A stretch of 64,000 nt of DNA, taken from contig NC_064047.1 in NCBI RefSeq assembly GCF_932526225.1, forward strand, positions 2,913,501-2,977,500, given 5' to 3'. The notes below the pieces were generated by a model, which worked only from the letters and a program-made list of their open reading frames with translations, did no database searches and was not told the origin of the DNA. The DNA comes from Nematostella vectensis. Lineage: Eukaryota; Cnidaria; Anthozoa; Actiniaria; Edwardsiidae. Shown here one piece after another: positions 15,101 to 25,700 of this stretch. Position numbers and translations under genes: made by a program. How positions within the stretch are numbered: position 1 is the first letter of the stretch; each line of letters starts with the position of its first letter.

Positions 15101-15380
15101 TGCGTTTCCCTTGCTAGGTCACAGTTGTTTGTATAATGCGTGGAAGGAGTCTTTTTGAGATTAACGTGTTAGTTAATATTTTCATAGTTTGTAAAGAACG
15201 TCCCTCCTCTAATTAACGCCTCCTATCTATTGAACGCCCCTCCCTTCTGACCATCGAAATTTAATAAACGCCCCGGGCGTTTATTAGATCTTCACGGTAC
15301 TAACATTTTTAACATCTGTACTTTCTTCTTTGTAGCCCTTCTTCAAACCAACAGCCGCTCATCGAACAATGTGCTGCTAG
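162..15380 (+). CDS. SUPT3H: SUPT3H (Spt3-like SAGA subunit), 3' part of gene, 8 exons
   Basis: Histone-fold subunit of the SAGA/STAGA co-activator complex, which contacts TBP in the nucleus. Exons: 162-248, 2265-2367, 3636-3704, 4539-4600, 4711-4786, 11238-11353, 11955-12206, 15336-15380. All borders are AG..GT and the phases join into about 269 codons. Family landmarks in order: [11 protein letters not shown] and IIFLMRRDK (end of the histone fold), [52 protein letters not shown] and [10 protein letters not shown], all matching animal SUPT3H. A Ser/Thr/Pro-rich stretch and a Lys/Arg-rich tail follow. The N-terminal exons lie left of the window. The last exon (14 codons, then TAG) rests only on a good acceptor and the phase, so the 3' end is less sure than the rest. 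The 6.5-kb intron 4787-11237 hosts two GPCR genes on the other strand. Confidence 0.88.
1220..1716. repeat. 81-bp minisatellite, about 6 copies
   Basis: Six near-identical units starting at CTTAATAACTTTTACAC, each with a G-run (GGGGGGG) and a C-run, in the first SUPT3H intron of the window. The unit length is divisible by three, so reading frames stay open by chance. No protein is inferred. Confidence 0.9.
2699..3036. repeat. 21-bp minisatellite, about 16 copies
   Basis: Unit AAGGCTTCGAGCGAACCAAC with single-base variants (CCAAC or AACAAC), in a SUPT3H intron. A period of 21 keeps all three minus-strand frames open, which explains the long repetitive frames across it. Confidence 0.92.
4219..4466. 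mobile_element. MITE with GCCGC...CACCAGTTTACTT inverted ends, copy 1
   Basis: About 245 bp. The left end GCCGCATTGTCACCAGTTTA is mirrored at the right end by AAACTGGTGACACTGCGGC. Related copies lie at 25285-25470 and 49940-50174. There is no coding capacity, so it is a non-autonomous DNA transposon. Flanking TA/TTAA bases are suggestive, but no clean target duplication was seen. Confidence 0.75.
5145..6478. repeat. 52-bp minisatellite array A, about 25 copies
   Basis: Unit core CTATCCCGTGAGCACTTGCA followed by CACCTGGTACAACAGGCCGTACGTATACGGGT. The array abuts and enters the 3' end of the GPCR gene at 7333-6404, so the receptor's last codons are repeat sequence. A second block of the same unit lies at 8027-8548 behind the neighbouring paralogue. 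CGTATACG inside each unit is self-complementary. Confidence 0.95.
6404..7333 (-). CDS. Rhodopsin-class GPCR (intronless), paralogue 1
   Basis: Predicted plasma-membrane seven-helix receptor of 309 aa in a single exon; the ligand is unknown. TM1 is about residues 18-43 with CNILV (N36). TM2 has [10 protein letters not shown] (D64), TM3 ends in [10 protein letters not shown] (DRA replacing DRY, 124-126), TM4 has W151, TM6 has SWLP (231-234), and TM7 has DPLIY (267-271) in place of NPxxY. The usual TM3 cysteine (position 3.25, about residue 100) is absent and ECL2 is short, as in adenosine/melanocortin-like receptors. The C-tail after KMMVCKC is read from 52-bp minisatellite sequence. It is nested in a SUPT3H intron on the opposite strand. 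The 3' part is almost identical to the paralogue at 9401-8475. The start is the ATG before the short NSTSQTG N-tail (possible N-glycosylation). Confidence 0.88.
   Translation of the reverse strand: MNSTSQTGPSKTLEEGFQMFLVIGMGAGGFVVALCNILVIGTFIINQHLRKKSMYFLFNLALTDFLFGATVAPLICQVISTSNVDEVFSVFFNIESFLSFGHLVGIFIVLSSAQLLTLTFMSLDRACATLLPLRHRRTSTRMYLICCVYTWVASGLYTWWIMMGGDMANMKFASVAGITCLMVITTSYLAIFLKVKHQHHQHNMSNLQRSIQKERRLAVTLLLVTVTSLVSWLPCVVFLMLVSTLKGELGVWVFGVFVPCGVNPLLDPLIYMYRMIEVRKALKMMVCKCSRDRPAYVRPVEPGVQVLTR
8027..8548. repeat. 52-bp minisatellite array B, about 10 copies
   Basis: Same unit as the block at 5145-6478, lying at the 3' end of the second GPCR gene. The matching position behind both paralogues suggests gene and array were duplicated together, or that the array grew from the receptor's 3' end. 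Confidence 0.93.
8475..9401 (-). CDS. Rhodopsin-class GPCR (intronless), paralogue 2
   Basis: Predicted seven-helix receptor of 308 aa, tandem with the gene at 7333-6404 in the same orientation, 1.1 kb apart and in the same SUPT3H intron. Visible motifs are CNILV (N35), [10 protein letters not shown] (D63), [10 protein letters not shown] (ERA in place of DRY, 123-125), W150, SWLP (230-233) and DPLIY (266-270). The TM3 cysteine is absent here too. The N-terminal half (TM1-TM5 start) has clearly diverged from paralogue 1, while residues from about 178 onward are identical up to the minisatellite-encoded tail. Ligand unknown. Confidence 0.88.
   Translation of the reverse strand: MNSTYDNFNEILGGSLQAFLLALVATGGIVVALCNILVILTFIINQHLRKKSMYFLVNLAMSDFLFGAVLLPFVCRMLAVPSMGEFISVYFKMTSLRSLRHVVGLFSVLTSTHLMTLTFMSLERACATLLPLRHRMINPRMYLACCAITWSFSVLYICWVMVEPSETTIKVAAVIWITCLMVITTSYLAIFLKVKHQHHQHNMSNLQRSIQKERRLAVTLLLVTVTSLVSWLPCVVFLMLVSTLKGELGVWVFGVFVPCGVNPLLDPLIYMYRMIEVRKALKMMVCKCSRDRPAYVRPVGLGVQVLTG
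9402..10960. other. Intron stretch without recognised gene
   Basis: AT-rich sequence upstream of GPCR paralogue 2, still inside the SUPT3H intron. The only structure I see is a loose cluster of CGTGAG/CTCACG words between about 10350 and 10680. The GPCR promoter should lie at its left end, but no TATA box was convincing. Confidence 0.5.
10961..11101. mobile_element. Short MITE, CAGxGGCGTAGCCA ends
   Basis: About 141 bp. The left end CAGCGGCGTAGCCAGG and right end TGGCTACGCCCCTG are inverted copies. The flanks CCTTT and CCTAT resemble a 5-bp target duplication with one mismatch. It belongs to the same family as the elements at 24355-24767 and 29136-29277. Confidence 0.65.
13163..13251 (-). 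pseudogene. EXO1-like N-terminal exon fragment, frameshifted
   Basis: On the minus strand an ATG opens MGINDLLP, and a second frame continues [20 protein letters not shown] then H. This is the N-terminal signature of exonuclease 1 (MGIxGLLP ... LKGxxVAIDxxxWLH) of the FEN1/XPG nuclease family. The two parts are joined by a CCCC run one base too long, so the frame is broken. After WLH the sequence has a GTACAA that could be a donor, but no following exon was found. It lies in the last SUPT3H intron. It may be a pseudogene fragment, or a real exon with a base error. Confidence 0.6.
13650..14168. repeat. 33-bp minisatellite, about 15 copies
   Basis: Unit GATCATACCTCGCTATTGTG plus TCACGCCAGTGTT, with variants CGATCAT and ACTGTTG, in the last SUPT3H intron. 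Since 33 is divisible by three, long frames stay open on both strands (an 11-residue repeat on the minus strand). These are treated as by-products. Confidence 0.93.
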
Positions 15381-15530
15381 CACGTGATCTTACACGCCTG
15401 TGACGTTACAAGGTACTCCTGGTAACACGTAACCTAACACCTGTGACGTCAAATGTACTTCTGCACACACGTGGCCTAACGCCTGTGACGTCACATAGCA
15501 CGTGACCCAACACGCCTTTGACATTCGTAT
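15378..15530. repeat. Degenerate ~50-bp repeats rich in CACGTG and TGACGTCA
   Basis: About four decayed units carry an E-box-like CACGTG or ACACGT word and a TGACGT word; two are full CRE octamers (TGACGTCA). They start at the proposed SUPT3H stop codon, so they would lie in its 3' UTR or just beyond. Confidence 0.55.
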
Positions 15531-16103
15531 GACGATGAAATATTGGTTGGTTCTTCTGTTAGGAAGAGTTGAGAGAATTGTACAGAAGTTGTGCATTTAA
15601 ATTTTGTAAATATGTTATAAAAATGTAATGAACGACTGCTTAGCTCTTGTACATTATTCGTTTCCGCTCCCCCCCCCCCCCCCCCCCCCCACTCCCTCTA
15701 ACCCTTAACAGCAAGCATTAAACAATCTATGGATAATGATAAGACTTCGAAATGAGGAAAAAGAATGCCTGCCCTCAGAGGGAGGAAAGAGACATACTCA
15801 AAAGCTTTATTCTTTATGCACCCCCATCTCTGACCGCTCTACCCAAGAGACACCTTTCTACATAGCTTTACTGAAAAGACAACACCTCCGCTCAAGGGAA
15901 ACATTTAATTATGGTACACTTATTTTTGTTGTCACAAAATTTCCTTTCCTTTTGAATCGAAATTCTATCCTTTCTCAATATCTTTGACTGTGCCACCCCT
16001 CCCCTCCCCTCAGCAAATTCTGTAAACGCGCAGAAAAAGCGTTTTCTTATTAATTTTTAATAAAAGAGGTTCTTGATAAGTCCATTTACTTGTGTAACAA
16101 AAC
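15531..16103. other. Intergenic, SUPT3H to secreted-protein gene
   Basis: No gene seen. It holds a C-run of about 22 at 15669-15690 and AT-rich sequence. The words AACGCC/GAACGCCCC at 15190-15270, just to the left, resemble those at 598-675, so a decayed dispersed repeat is present in both places. Confidence 0.5.
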
Positions 16104-16254
16104 TTTATTAAGTCCCAAGAATTCATTCTTTGCAATTATCGATGCAAACGTTTGGAAAAAATAATTCACAGTCATTTCATAGTAAGCTCGCTGCCCCGCC
16201 TATTGTCCAAGATGATTATCACCACTTTCACAGGTCTGACCCAGTTGGAATATC

Positions 16255-18017
16255 TTACATGAACCAGCCGAACACCATAGCACAGGTCTGACCCGAGTTG
16301 TTAACCGAGTCAATGTTGGTTAAATCTTCGCCTGACCACAAACGAAGCTCCTCTCTAGCGGCAACGAACACTGGCTTGTCAAACCTGCTGAATACTAACG
16401 CCTGTGACTGGGAATCAAAGCCATCTAGCTTGTACCATTTGGCGGGAGAGGGCGATCCTCCTTCCTCGAAGTCATGAGGGCAGGGGAACACTATCTTGTT
16501 GTTGCTCTTAGTGACCACGGTGTTAAGGTCCCTGCCGTCATTGGCTCGGCTCGGATGAGTGACAGCGCAACCCCATTTACTGTTGTACGTTTGTGATTCC
16601 TGGGTATCGCAGGTGATGTGACCGCTGACATACGATAGCTTGATTGCGGCGATAAAGCCTTCCATTGGGGCGTTAAAGGCGCCGAATTGTCGACCTGTAG
16701 CGCTGAAACAGACGGGGTTGGCGGAGAGAGGGACCCATTTGCCTGAAATATGAGAAAACGATAAATATATCAATAGTCGTAGGGGTTTAGAAGTGGTGTT
16801 CACATTCCCCCCTTCCTAATATTGTAAAATAAAAGGAAGAGGAAATGACCAGAAGAGGCGTGCCTTTGCTCCCAATATTTTTTTATCGTGTCTCCCCTTC
16901 CCCAATATTTCGCGGCCTGCTACAGCTTTGAGACGTTGGGGAAAGACCTTGCAGGTATTTCTGGGTAAATTTCAAATGAATCTATCTGTCACAGCATGGT
17001 GAGGAGGATAATGGATTCAGGTAATGATGATGCCAAAATGCTGAACATCCATCTATTCTTTATGTGTTGCTGTTGATAATGGAATATTTTGTTCAGCTCT
17101 CCTCGAATCCTCGTATTTTCCCGCTGAATATCCATACTGCTGAATACTTCGCTATGGTTTCGCGGTCTTTTCTCTGTTATTTATCCTTTTCTGTGCGTCT
17201 TTGAATTGACACTTTTTTTGCCCCAGACAGTGACAAGTACCTGTGCTAAGACGTTTTCTGTAAATTGTCCCGTTGAGGGATTATCTTACATTTAATGATA
17301 TAATGTCAACTAGGTTCTTTGGTTTTAATCGCGCTTGCTGGAATGTTCACGAAAGAGTAACTGACCTGCCTTCTTTACTTGGAAATGGTACAAGCTGGAG
17401 ATTTTTTTTATATCTTCTAATTAATATTACGGATTAAAGAATTCTTTCTTATGTGTCATTGTTTTTTACCTACTTCTTTGCGGGAAGCATAATCTTTTTC
17501 TTTGTCGAGAATTATATTGAGACGTAACGAGGGCTGTAGGAACCGAGTTTGTTCGGCTAAATTCTGATGATGAAATGTGCCTTGTTTGCGACGCGCTCTA
17601 CGTGTTTGATAAGAAAACCCGGTCAAATTGCGTAATTAAACTACTACTTCGTGGCGCGCGAAATGTCCCTGACGCGCTAGCCGAAACGTGCGCAACTAAG
17701 AAAATTAGTCACATATTTTTTTTTTTTTTTGAAACGACTGTGCCAAGTCTCTGGATACCGTTTTTACACAGGGATGTAAACCCGTCTTCTTATTCGAGGT
17801 TTGGTATTTTGGAGCTTTCTAGAACATACTAGACATTACCTTGTGGTTTTCCCATTCCTTGCATCATTCCTTTCTGTAGCTGCTTCGCTTCCTCTTGTAG
17901 CATTCGTCTCAAAAATGCTTTTTGGCTCTTTGAAAACTGTAAGCTGCAGCAGTCGGCAGCAAACACCGAGTTCACGAACGCGCAAACAACCACTAAAGAA
18001 AGAAAGATCTTCATCAT
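16255..18017 (-). CDS. Secreted cysteine-containing protein, two exons
   Basis: Exons on the minus strand: 18017-17840 and 16742-16255 (donor CAAG|GTAATG, acceptor TTTCAG|GC, phase 1), giving about 221 aa. The N-terminus MMKIFLSLVVVCAFVNSVFA is a clear signal peptide. Then come CC and a Lys/Glu/Gln-rich helical stretch (about 25-55), and a 160-residue domain with paired cysteines (PVCFSATG, HITCDT, KWGCAV, VFPCPHD). It ends LRLWSGEDLTN ... NSGQTCAMVFG, a pattern I associate with uncharacterised cnidarian and amphioxus secreted proteins (inference). An AATAAA lies about 150 bp past the stop (16104-16109, minus strand). Function is unknown; an extracellular or mucus role is only a guess. Confidence 0.72.
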
Positions 18018-18087
18018 GCTTGTCTTTCTCTGTCCCTCTCAGGCAGCAAGCTTGTACCAAGTGAGGAGAGGCGTTGACTGGCAGGGG

Positions 18088-18095
18088 TTTTATAG
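18088..18095 (-). promoter_or_regulatory. TATA box of the secreted-protein gene
   Basis: CTATAAAA on the minus strand, about 70-75 bp upstream of the ATG at 18017. This leaves room for a start site about 30 bp downstream and a short leader. Confidence 0.6.
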
Positions 18096-18614
18096 GCTAG
18101 GGTTGCTTGACAGACATGAGACCAGGGCGTGGTTATATTCCATGGATTTGTCTGGAATAGTGTCTTAAGCCTTTTATCTCACAAAAAGATAATGCTGATC
18201 TTCTCAAGATTATTTTAGATTTGATAACTGACAGTAGAGAGAAATAAACTGATTTTTTTTTCTGTTTGGTATTTCAAGCGGCTAATTGGGTTGCTCGATT
18301 TCGTTCTTCTTCGGAGGTGGACTATACTTTGGGGATAGTGTTCTTGAATTTGATTTATCTTAGCAGGGCTCAATGGTATAAAAATTGGCCATCTGCACAT
18401 TATCATCACTTCTTTGTCAAGGAAGAAGCCATGATACTCACCAGAGAAACATGATTTTGCACGACTGTTGAGTCTCGCGGTTCGCTTCATGAGCCTAAAA
18501 TTTCAGACGCAAGCAAATTGACTAGAACACTGCACTTATTCTTAAGCTTGGGACCTTGTTTTTATTAGGGAAAGTGATGCTAATGATATTAAAAATCGTA
18601 GATTATGGGATATG

Positions 18615-18716
18615 AGTGCCGTAGCAGGGGGTGGCACGTGCCCCAAATATTTTGCTATTTTCTGGATTGTGACCCCCCCCCCCCCCCCCCAATATTTCGA
18701 GGTCTGCTACGGCACT
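18615..18716. mobile_element. 102-bp foldback MITE with poly-C core
   Basis: Ends AGTGCCGTAGCAG and CTGCTACGGCACT are exact inverted copies. Flanks GGATATG and GGATGTG look like a 7-bp target duplication with one mismatch. The core has CCCCAATATTT after a long C-run. Related sequence with the same GGCCTGCTAC word and C-runs lies at about 16840-16930 and 19380-19545. Confidence 0.65.
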
Positions 18717-19704
18717 GGATGTGAGTTATTATGGGCAGAAGTTGAGTTCTGTATAAACAGTGATGACCTTTGTGTTCGCTACACCCCGCCCCCTCCATCT
18801 CTAAAAATGTCTTTGGACTGTCCACTCAACCCCATTACCTTTTAAGGAGAGCTGTTATTGTAATGATTTGTATACACTTTGTCAGTCCCTCAGTTCCTTT
18901 ATCTGTTTCAATGTATCTGTTTGATACAACTTCTATCACCGCTTTAGAGGCATAATAGGCAGGGTGATGTTTATTCGTATCGGGGCGTAAGGGTGTTGTT
19001 ATCCGGTGACGAAAGACAGAAACATCACTAGGAAGGGCCAGGAAGGGATTTAAAGGGATATGACTCCATCGTAAACCAAATATCATTTAGACCACAATTG
19101 TCTTGAGCAAAGCACGTGCCTAGCCTGGGCCCAGTAAAGCCCTCATCGCACATGATCCACGAGGTTTAGGGGGCGCGGTACCCCCTCCCATCCCCTCTTG
19201 GCAATTTTAGAAGACATGTATGACAGCTCAATTCCACCGGTAAAAATAGGAAATTAGATAAAAAATGAACGAGAAATTTATTAAAATAGGAGCTAGATAG
19301 CTACCCAATCATAGATCCATCCATGTATTTAAGAAATTTTCTTTCCACTTCATACCGTATACATATTGAACTCCGTAAAACAGGGCCTGCACTGGGGACA
19401 TTTCCCCCCCCCCCTCCCCCCCCCAATATCTACAAACATGACAAGGGAATTACCAGAAGGGGCTCCCCTTAATATTTTCTTAATGTTTCTGTATTGTACC
19501 CCCCCCCCCCCCCCCCCCCTCTTACGTGGCCTGCTACGGATCTGTAAAGTTTTAAAAAACTCCACGTTGTGGGTTACCTGTGTGCCTAAACTACCGCTGA
19601 CCATCGAAACTTTGTTGTTGAGTCGAAGAGGGGAAAAAAAGAACGAAAACTCAAACTAATTCAAATACACTAAAACCTGTGCGATTGAACTAGCTAATTC
19701 TGCG

Positions 19705-22700
19705 ATGTTTGGCGAAATCGGCAAGCAGATCTCTAAGCTAACCACTCCAGTGCTGCTTGTAGATTTGTGCAGATTTGAACGAAACATAAGGAAGTTGATG
19801 AAAACGCTAGAAAACAGTGGTGTGAGGGCCCGACCACATGCAAAGGCGCACAAATGCCCTGCAATCGCTCATATACAGGTAGGCAAGAGGGAATTAACGC
19901 TTAAAAGTATTGTTTGCGATAGAAACAATAGGCTTTTGTCTGTTAGTATGCGAAACCTCAACATTCTTGTCATTTTACATGCTAGAAACCTCATTCAACC
20001 ATTCTCATGTCAATCTATTTCCATGCCGGTAATAACATCTCTGTTTCATTTTCGTACATTAAAAGCAATCTATTTATGCAACTCTTATCTCCAACAGATT
20101 TCTCATGGGGCTAATGGTGTCTGCTGTCAAAAACTTTCCGAAGCTGAGAGCATGGTAAGAGTTTACACTCCAGAGCTCTGGCTAGGAAATTTTGTTTGTT
20201 TGCTTTTCTTTTTTTTTTATTGTTTGCTTTTGTTTTTTTTGTTTTTTTTTTTTAGAAGGGGGGGCAACATTCCTTGCTTTGCTGGGGGGAGGGGGCAGGC
20301 CCCAGTTTCTTTCATGTGTTTTTTGTTAAATTCTAGCTCTACTTGGAGTGGTGGTAGTGTTGATGTTGATGGTGATGATGATGGTGGTGATAATGATGGT
20401 TGTGGTGGTGGTGATGGTGATGGTGGAAGAGGTGGTGGTGATGATGATGATGGAGATGGTGATGGTGATGGTGATGGTGATGATGATGATGGTGATGGTG
20501 ATGGTGGTGATGATGATGATGGAGATGGTGATGGTGATGGTGATGGTGATGGTGATGGTGATGGTGATGGTGATGGTGATGGTGATGGTGATGGTGATGG
20601 TGATGGTGATGGTGATGGTGATGGTGGTGATGATGATGATGGAGATGGTGATGATGGTGATGATGATGATGAAGATGGTGATGGTGATGGTGATGGTGGT
20701 GATGATGATGATGGAGATGGTGATGGTGGTGATGATGATGATGGAGATGGTGATGGTGATGGTGATGGTGATGGTGGTGATGATGATGATGGTGATGGTG
20801 ATGGTGATGGTGATGGTGATGGTGATGGTGATGGTGATGGTGATGGTGATGGTGATGGTGGTGATGATGATGATGGTGATGATGATGATGGAGATGGTGA
20901 TGGTGATGGTGATGGTGATGGTGATGGTGATGGTGATGGTGATGGTGATGGTGATGGTGATGGTGGTGATGATGATGATGGTGATGGTGATGGTGGTGAT
21001 GATGATGATGATGATGGTGATGGTGATGGTGGTGATGATGATGATGGAGATGGTGGTGGTGATGGTGATGGTGATACAATGGGGGTGATGGTGATTGTGA
21101 TGGTGATGTTGATGGTTGTGGTGGTGGTGATGGTGGTGATGATGATGGTTGTGGTGGTGGTGATGGTGATGGTGATGGTGATGGTGATGGTGATGGTGAT
21201 GGTGATGGTGATGGTGATGGTGATGGTGATGGTGATGGTGATGGTGATGGTGATACAATGGGGGTGATGGTGATTTTGATTGTGGTAATGGTGATGGTTG
21301 TGGTGGTGGTGATGGTGATGGTGGTTATGATGATGGTTGTGGTGGTGATGGTGATGATGGTTGTGGTGGTGATGGTGATGATGATAGTGGTGATGGTGGA
21401 AGTGGTGGTGGTGATGGTAGTGATGGTGATGATGATGATGGAGATGGAGATGGTGGTGGTGGTGGTGATGGTGATGGTGATTGTGGTGATGGTGATATTG
21501 ATTGTTGTGGTGGTGGTGATGATGATGGTTGTGGTGGTGGTGATGATGATAGTGGTGGTGATGGTGGTGGTGGTGGTGATGGTGGTAGTGATGATGGTTG
21601 TGGTAGTGGTGGTGGTGATGGTTGTGGTTGTGGCGGTGGCCGTGGCGATGGCAATGATGGTGGTGGTGATGGTGGTGGGTAGGTGTTAGGTGCCCATTTC
21701 TTTTATATGTTCTTTGTCAAATTCTAGATCCACTAGGCTCTACAGAGCTAGTTCTGCCAGCTATGGCCCTGAAACTACAGAATTCTGACACAAACGTTTT
21801 GAATTCCACTATCATTTGTAATGGGCATTGTTAGGGTTCAAGCTTCAAACACTGTTTTCAAGTAGGGACTGGTCTGGTCCCTCCAACTTTGAATCTGAGG
21901 TATTTAGCTCAATCCTGATGTAGCTTGTGATCTCTTATTCTCAGGTTGTATCAGGTGTCAGGGATGTGCTGATATCTAATGAGGTGGGTCTATTTTCTAA
22001 ATCTTCCAAGAATATTGTGGTTGCTATGTATTTTATTTTTTAGTAGTGCATGCTGTTGCAATAGATGTTGGTAGATTTTTAATAAGGGACCTTACGATTT
22101 ACAAAGGCAGAGAGACAATGACAGCTCACACGCAAGATTTCAGTTGGAATGTATGATAGGTACCTTGATTTCCACATGAAAAGGGTGCATTATGTGGTAC
22201 ATCCCTCCCTCTAGGTTATTGGAGAATCCAAGCTTCTTCGCTTAGCCTCCCTTGCAAAACAAGCAAAAGTATCAGTGTGTGTAGATGATGCACAGAATGT
22301 AGAAGAAATGTCCAAAGTTGCCAGTATCATGGGTGCTACTATAGATGTGATTATTGAGGTGAATGTTGGTCAGGAACGCTGTGGTGTAGAACCTGGGGAG
22401 CAAGTGGTTCAACTTGCAAAACATATATTGGCACTGCCTAATTTGAACTTCAAGGGGATACAGACTTATCAGGGGTGAGTAATGAGTTAGTAGATTACCC
22501 GGGGGTGATCTTTGGTAAAATCAATGTTAACCCTAAGGGATAGCAGTTTGGGTGTGGTCAACAGAAATTCTTACCCCTTAGAGATACCAAATTGGGTGTT
22601 GAAGAAGGAATTGTTAACCCTAAAAGATAGCAGGATCGGAAAAAGCTGTTAAACAACCCCTAAGGAATAGCAGCTTGTAGAATTGTATACCCTAAGAGAT

Positions 22701-25700
22701 AAGAATCAGAAAAATCCTTCATCAACCCCTAAGGGATAGAAGTTGGTCGAAATTTAATACCTTTATTGTTTATTGGACAGCATTTCTTTCCAAATCACAA
22801 TCATCAAATGACATGTGCTCACATCTTTATGTAGTACTTGGAAAAGTGTTAAAATGTCATTTTTTTTATTATAGAATCCAGGCTCCGGTTTTTTTTTTTT
22901 TTTTTTTTGAAGTCGTAAGTTTTTTTGGTGTTTTTGGGCTCTGTTGGACCTCCTGTCATATTTTATAGCCAATATGTACCCCCTGTGTTCCACTAAAACT
23001 GCTATTGTCAGTTAACACACAGAAGACCTGTTAAAAGAAAAAAAATTAATTGGGTGGCTCGATGTTGTTATAGATGGAACCAGCATGTGAGGAAGTTTGG
23101 AGATAGAAAAACAGCTGTAGCAAAAGTCTCAGAAATGGCAAAAGCCACTGTTGAAGTAAGTGGTTATTATATTTCAGTGACATATTTTGAGAAAAAAAAA
23201 TGAATAATTAGACTTTTGCCTATAGTGTAGCTATTAATAGAATTCCTTGGACTTTTGAATAGCAATGAAATAACACACCTCATAGTTTTATTAACTGCCA
23301 CTTGGAGATGTTTTAAGTGATTCTGTTGAAACAATTATGTGCATGTTAAACTTATAGAAGTTATAAAAAATGTTTTTTTTTACTCAAAAATATTATTTGT
23401 ATTTTTTTTTTATTTCCAGGCCCTCTCGTCTAATAACATCCCATGTGAGGTTGTGACAGGTGGAGGAACTGGGACCTACACATTTGAAGCTGCTAGTGGG
23501 GGTGAGTCTGACTGTGTTGATTCCATAGTCGATAAAACTTTGGTCTTTACAGTTATAGCTGTGATTTATTTTATTTGTTTATTTTCAGTATTCACAGAAG
23601 TCCAACCAGTATCCTTTCTGATTGATAAATTAATTAAGGATTCATTGCATTACAAGTAAAAGTTTTCTATGAAGGCATTCATTAAAGTAGTTATTTAATT
23701 ATTTTACAGTATACATCCATATTTCTCATTATTGCTCAAAAGAACAATATTTGGTTCATACAATAACACAAAAAACAGAAATACTGTAATGTTAACCTAA
23801 TGATTTTGGATATTGAAATTCTTTACATAAACAAATGAATTTTGACAATGAAACCTCTTTTCTTTATCTATGCTCTCTAGCTTTCTTTAACTACCATAAT
23901 TGTTAGGGTTCATATGTGTTTATGGATGCTGATTATGGAAAAAATCTTGGCGCAGATGGAAACCTGTTCTCTGAGTTTGAGCAGAGCTTGTATGTGCTAA
24001 GTACAGTCATCAGTGTAACAGTAAGTTTGTTGTTAATAAAACATTGTCAAGTAACATTATGATGTTAGAAAAGTTGATAAGGGCTGGATCATTTTATGCT
24101 GATGATGATGGTGATGATGACAGTGATAATGATGTAAATCATGGAAATCAAATACTGACTGTCATTGATAATTATGACATCTTTATTGAGCTGAAGATGG
24201 TGGGAGTGTTTATAAATTACCAAGCTGATAATGATGCATAATCAGTATGATTGATTATGGGATTATCATCAGTAATGATGATGGTGACAACGACAATATA
24301 TGATTAAGATAATGGTGACACTGTTAGTGGTGGTGCCGAAAGTTATGATGTTGTCAGGGGTGTACGCAGGATTTAAAGAAATTGCAGTCAAAGCATTCAG
24401 AAGCTGAATGAGGGCGTGGCCCCTCATCCCGCATCCCGGTAAAGTTCGCTTTTGGGTTTGTAATTGGCATCAATGTGTCAGACTTTTGAGAATATTACAC
24501 GATCCTTTGTCATCCTCGATCTGAAATAGGAGTTTAGTCGTCGCATGGCACTGAACAACATAACTACAATATGTTTGAAAAATCATCTGTAGACTACCAT
24601 TATTAAGAAAATTATAGTTTTTTTCCTCATCATATATATATATATAACTACATACATAAAAATGAATGAGTAAACATTTGATTTTTCCCCTCGTTTTGCA
24701 AATAAGATCGCCAAATTTTTTTTGTGCAGTCTAGTGACTGCAGGCCTATAGGCTGCGTATGCCCCTGGTTGTATTATATTCTGGCTAAGTTAAGATCAGC
24801 CTAGTCCAAAGCATTCTTACTCGAACTTCCTGTGCTTGGAGATGACCCATGCGGTATGGGATAAGCTCAACTACAGCATGGCCACTATAATTTGCCACCA
24901 AAGACCATGATCTACCCAAAATGCTCCCTGATTTTACCTCGCTCACACATCAACTTTGTGCCGCTCAGCTATGTTCATGTATAGTTTTGCCTATTGTTTT
25001 ATTCTGGCCTTGTGGCCTGTGTAATAGAGGTACAGTAGTGTTGATCTTGATTATTTTCTTTTTATAATCAAATTCATTGTTTTCTTGTATTTCATAGCCT
25101 GGCAAGAGGGCAATACTAGATGCAGGGATGAAAGCTCTCAGCCTTGACTCTGGTCCACCGCTTGTAAGAACCCACTCACTTACTATAGGACCCTGCTAAA
25201 GGGGCCAAATGGGGAAGGCGGGGCAGTTTGGCCGTACCCGCCCTAACTGACTATCTGTGTGTGTACCGACTATTCAGTCAAATTAAAGCAGCATTGTCAC
25301 CAGTTTACTTCTGGTCAATTACGTAACATTCTGATAATTTTTAACGGAAAATGCAAAAATAAAAGAAGTGTGTCTATTGGAAATTTCTTCAAGGATGTGA
25401 CTGATAATTTAGAGCAGATGGCCAGTTTAATAGCACAGATTCTAATAGGTTCTTTTTTGTCTCTTGTAGATTACCTTTCATTCTTAAACACTCATCCAAA
25501 CATTAAATATTAAGATTTAGTTATTAGTAGGGGGAACTGACTGACAAAATTGAGAGAACTTGACATTTTTTTATTGGTTTGTTTATTTACCTAATGTATA
25601 GTACACACTTTTTTTCACGCGAAAATGACCTCCAAAATCCGGGTGCGTATTGTACATTAAACTTCTTGATTGATTGGTTGAAAATGTGCATAATAGTAAA

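Noticed and set aside
20326..21689. Frames of poly-His, Ile-Thr, Asp-Gly and Met-Val type
   Set aside because: Simple-sequence by-products of the GATGGT tract inside an intron.
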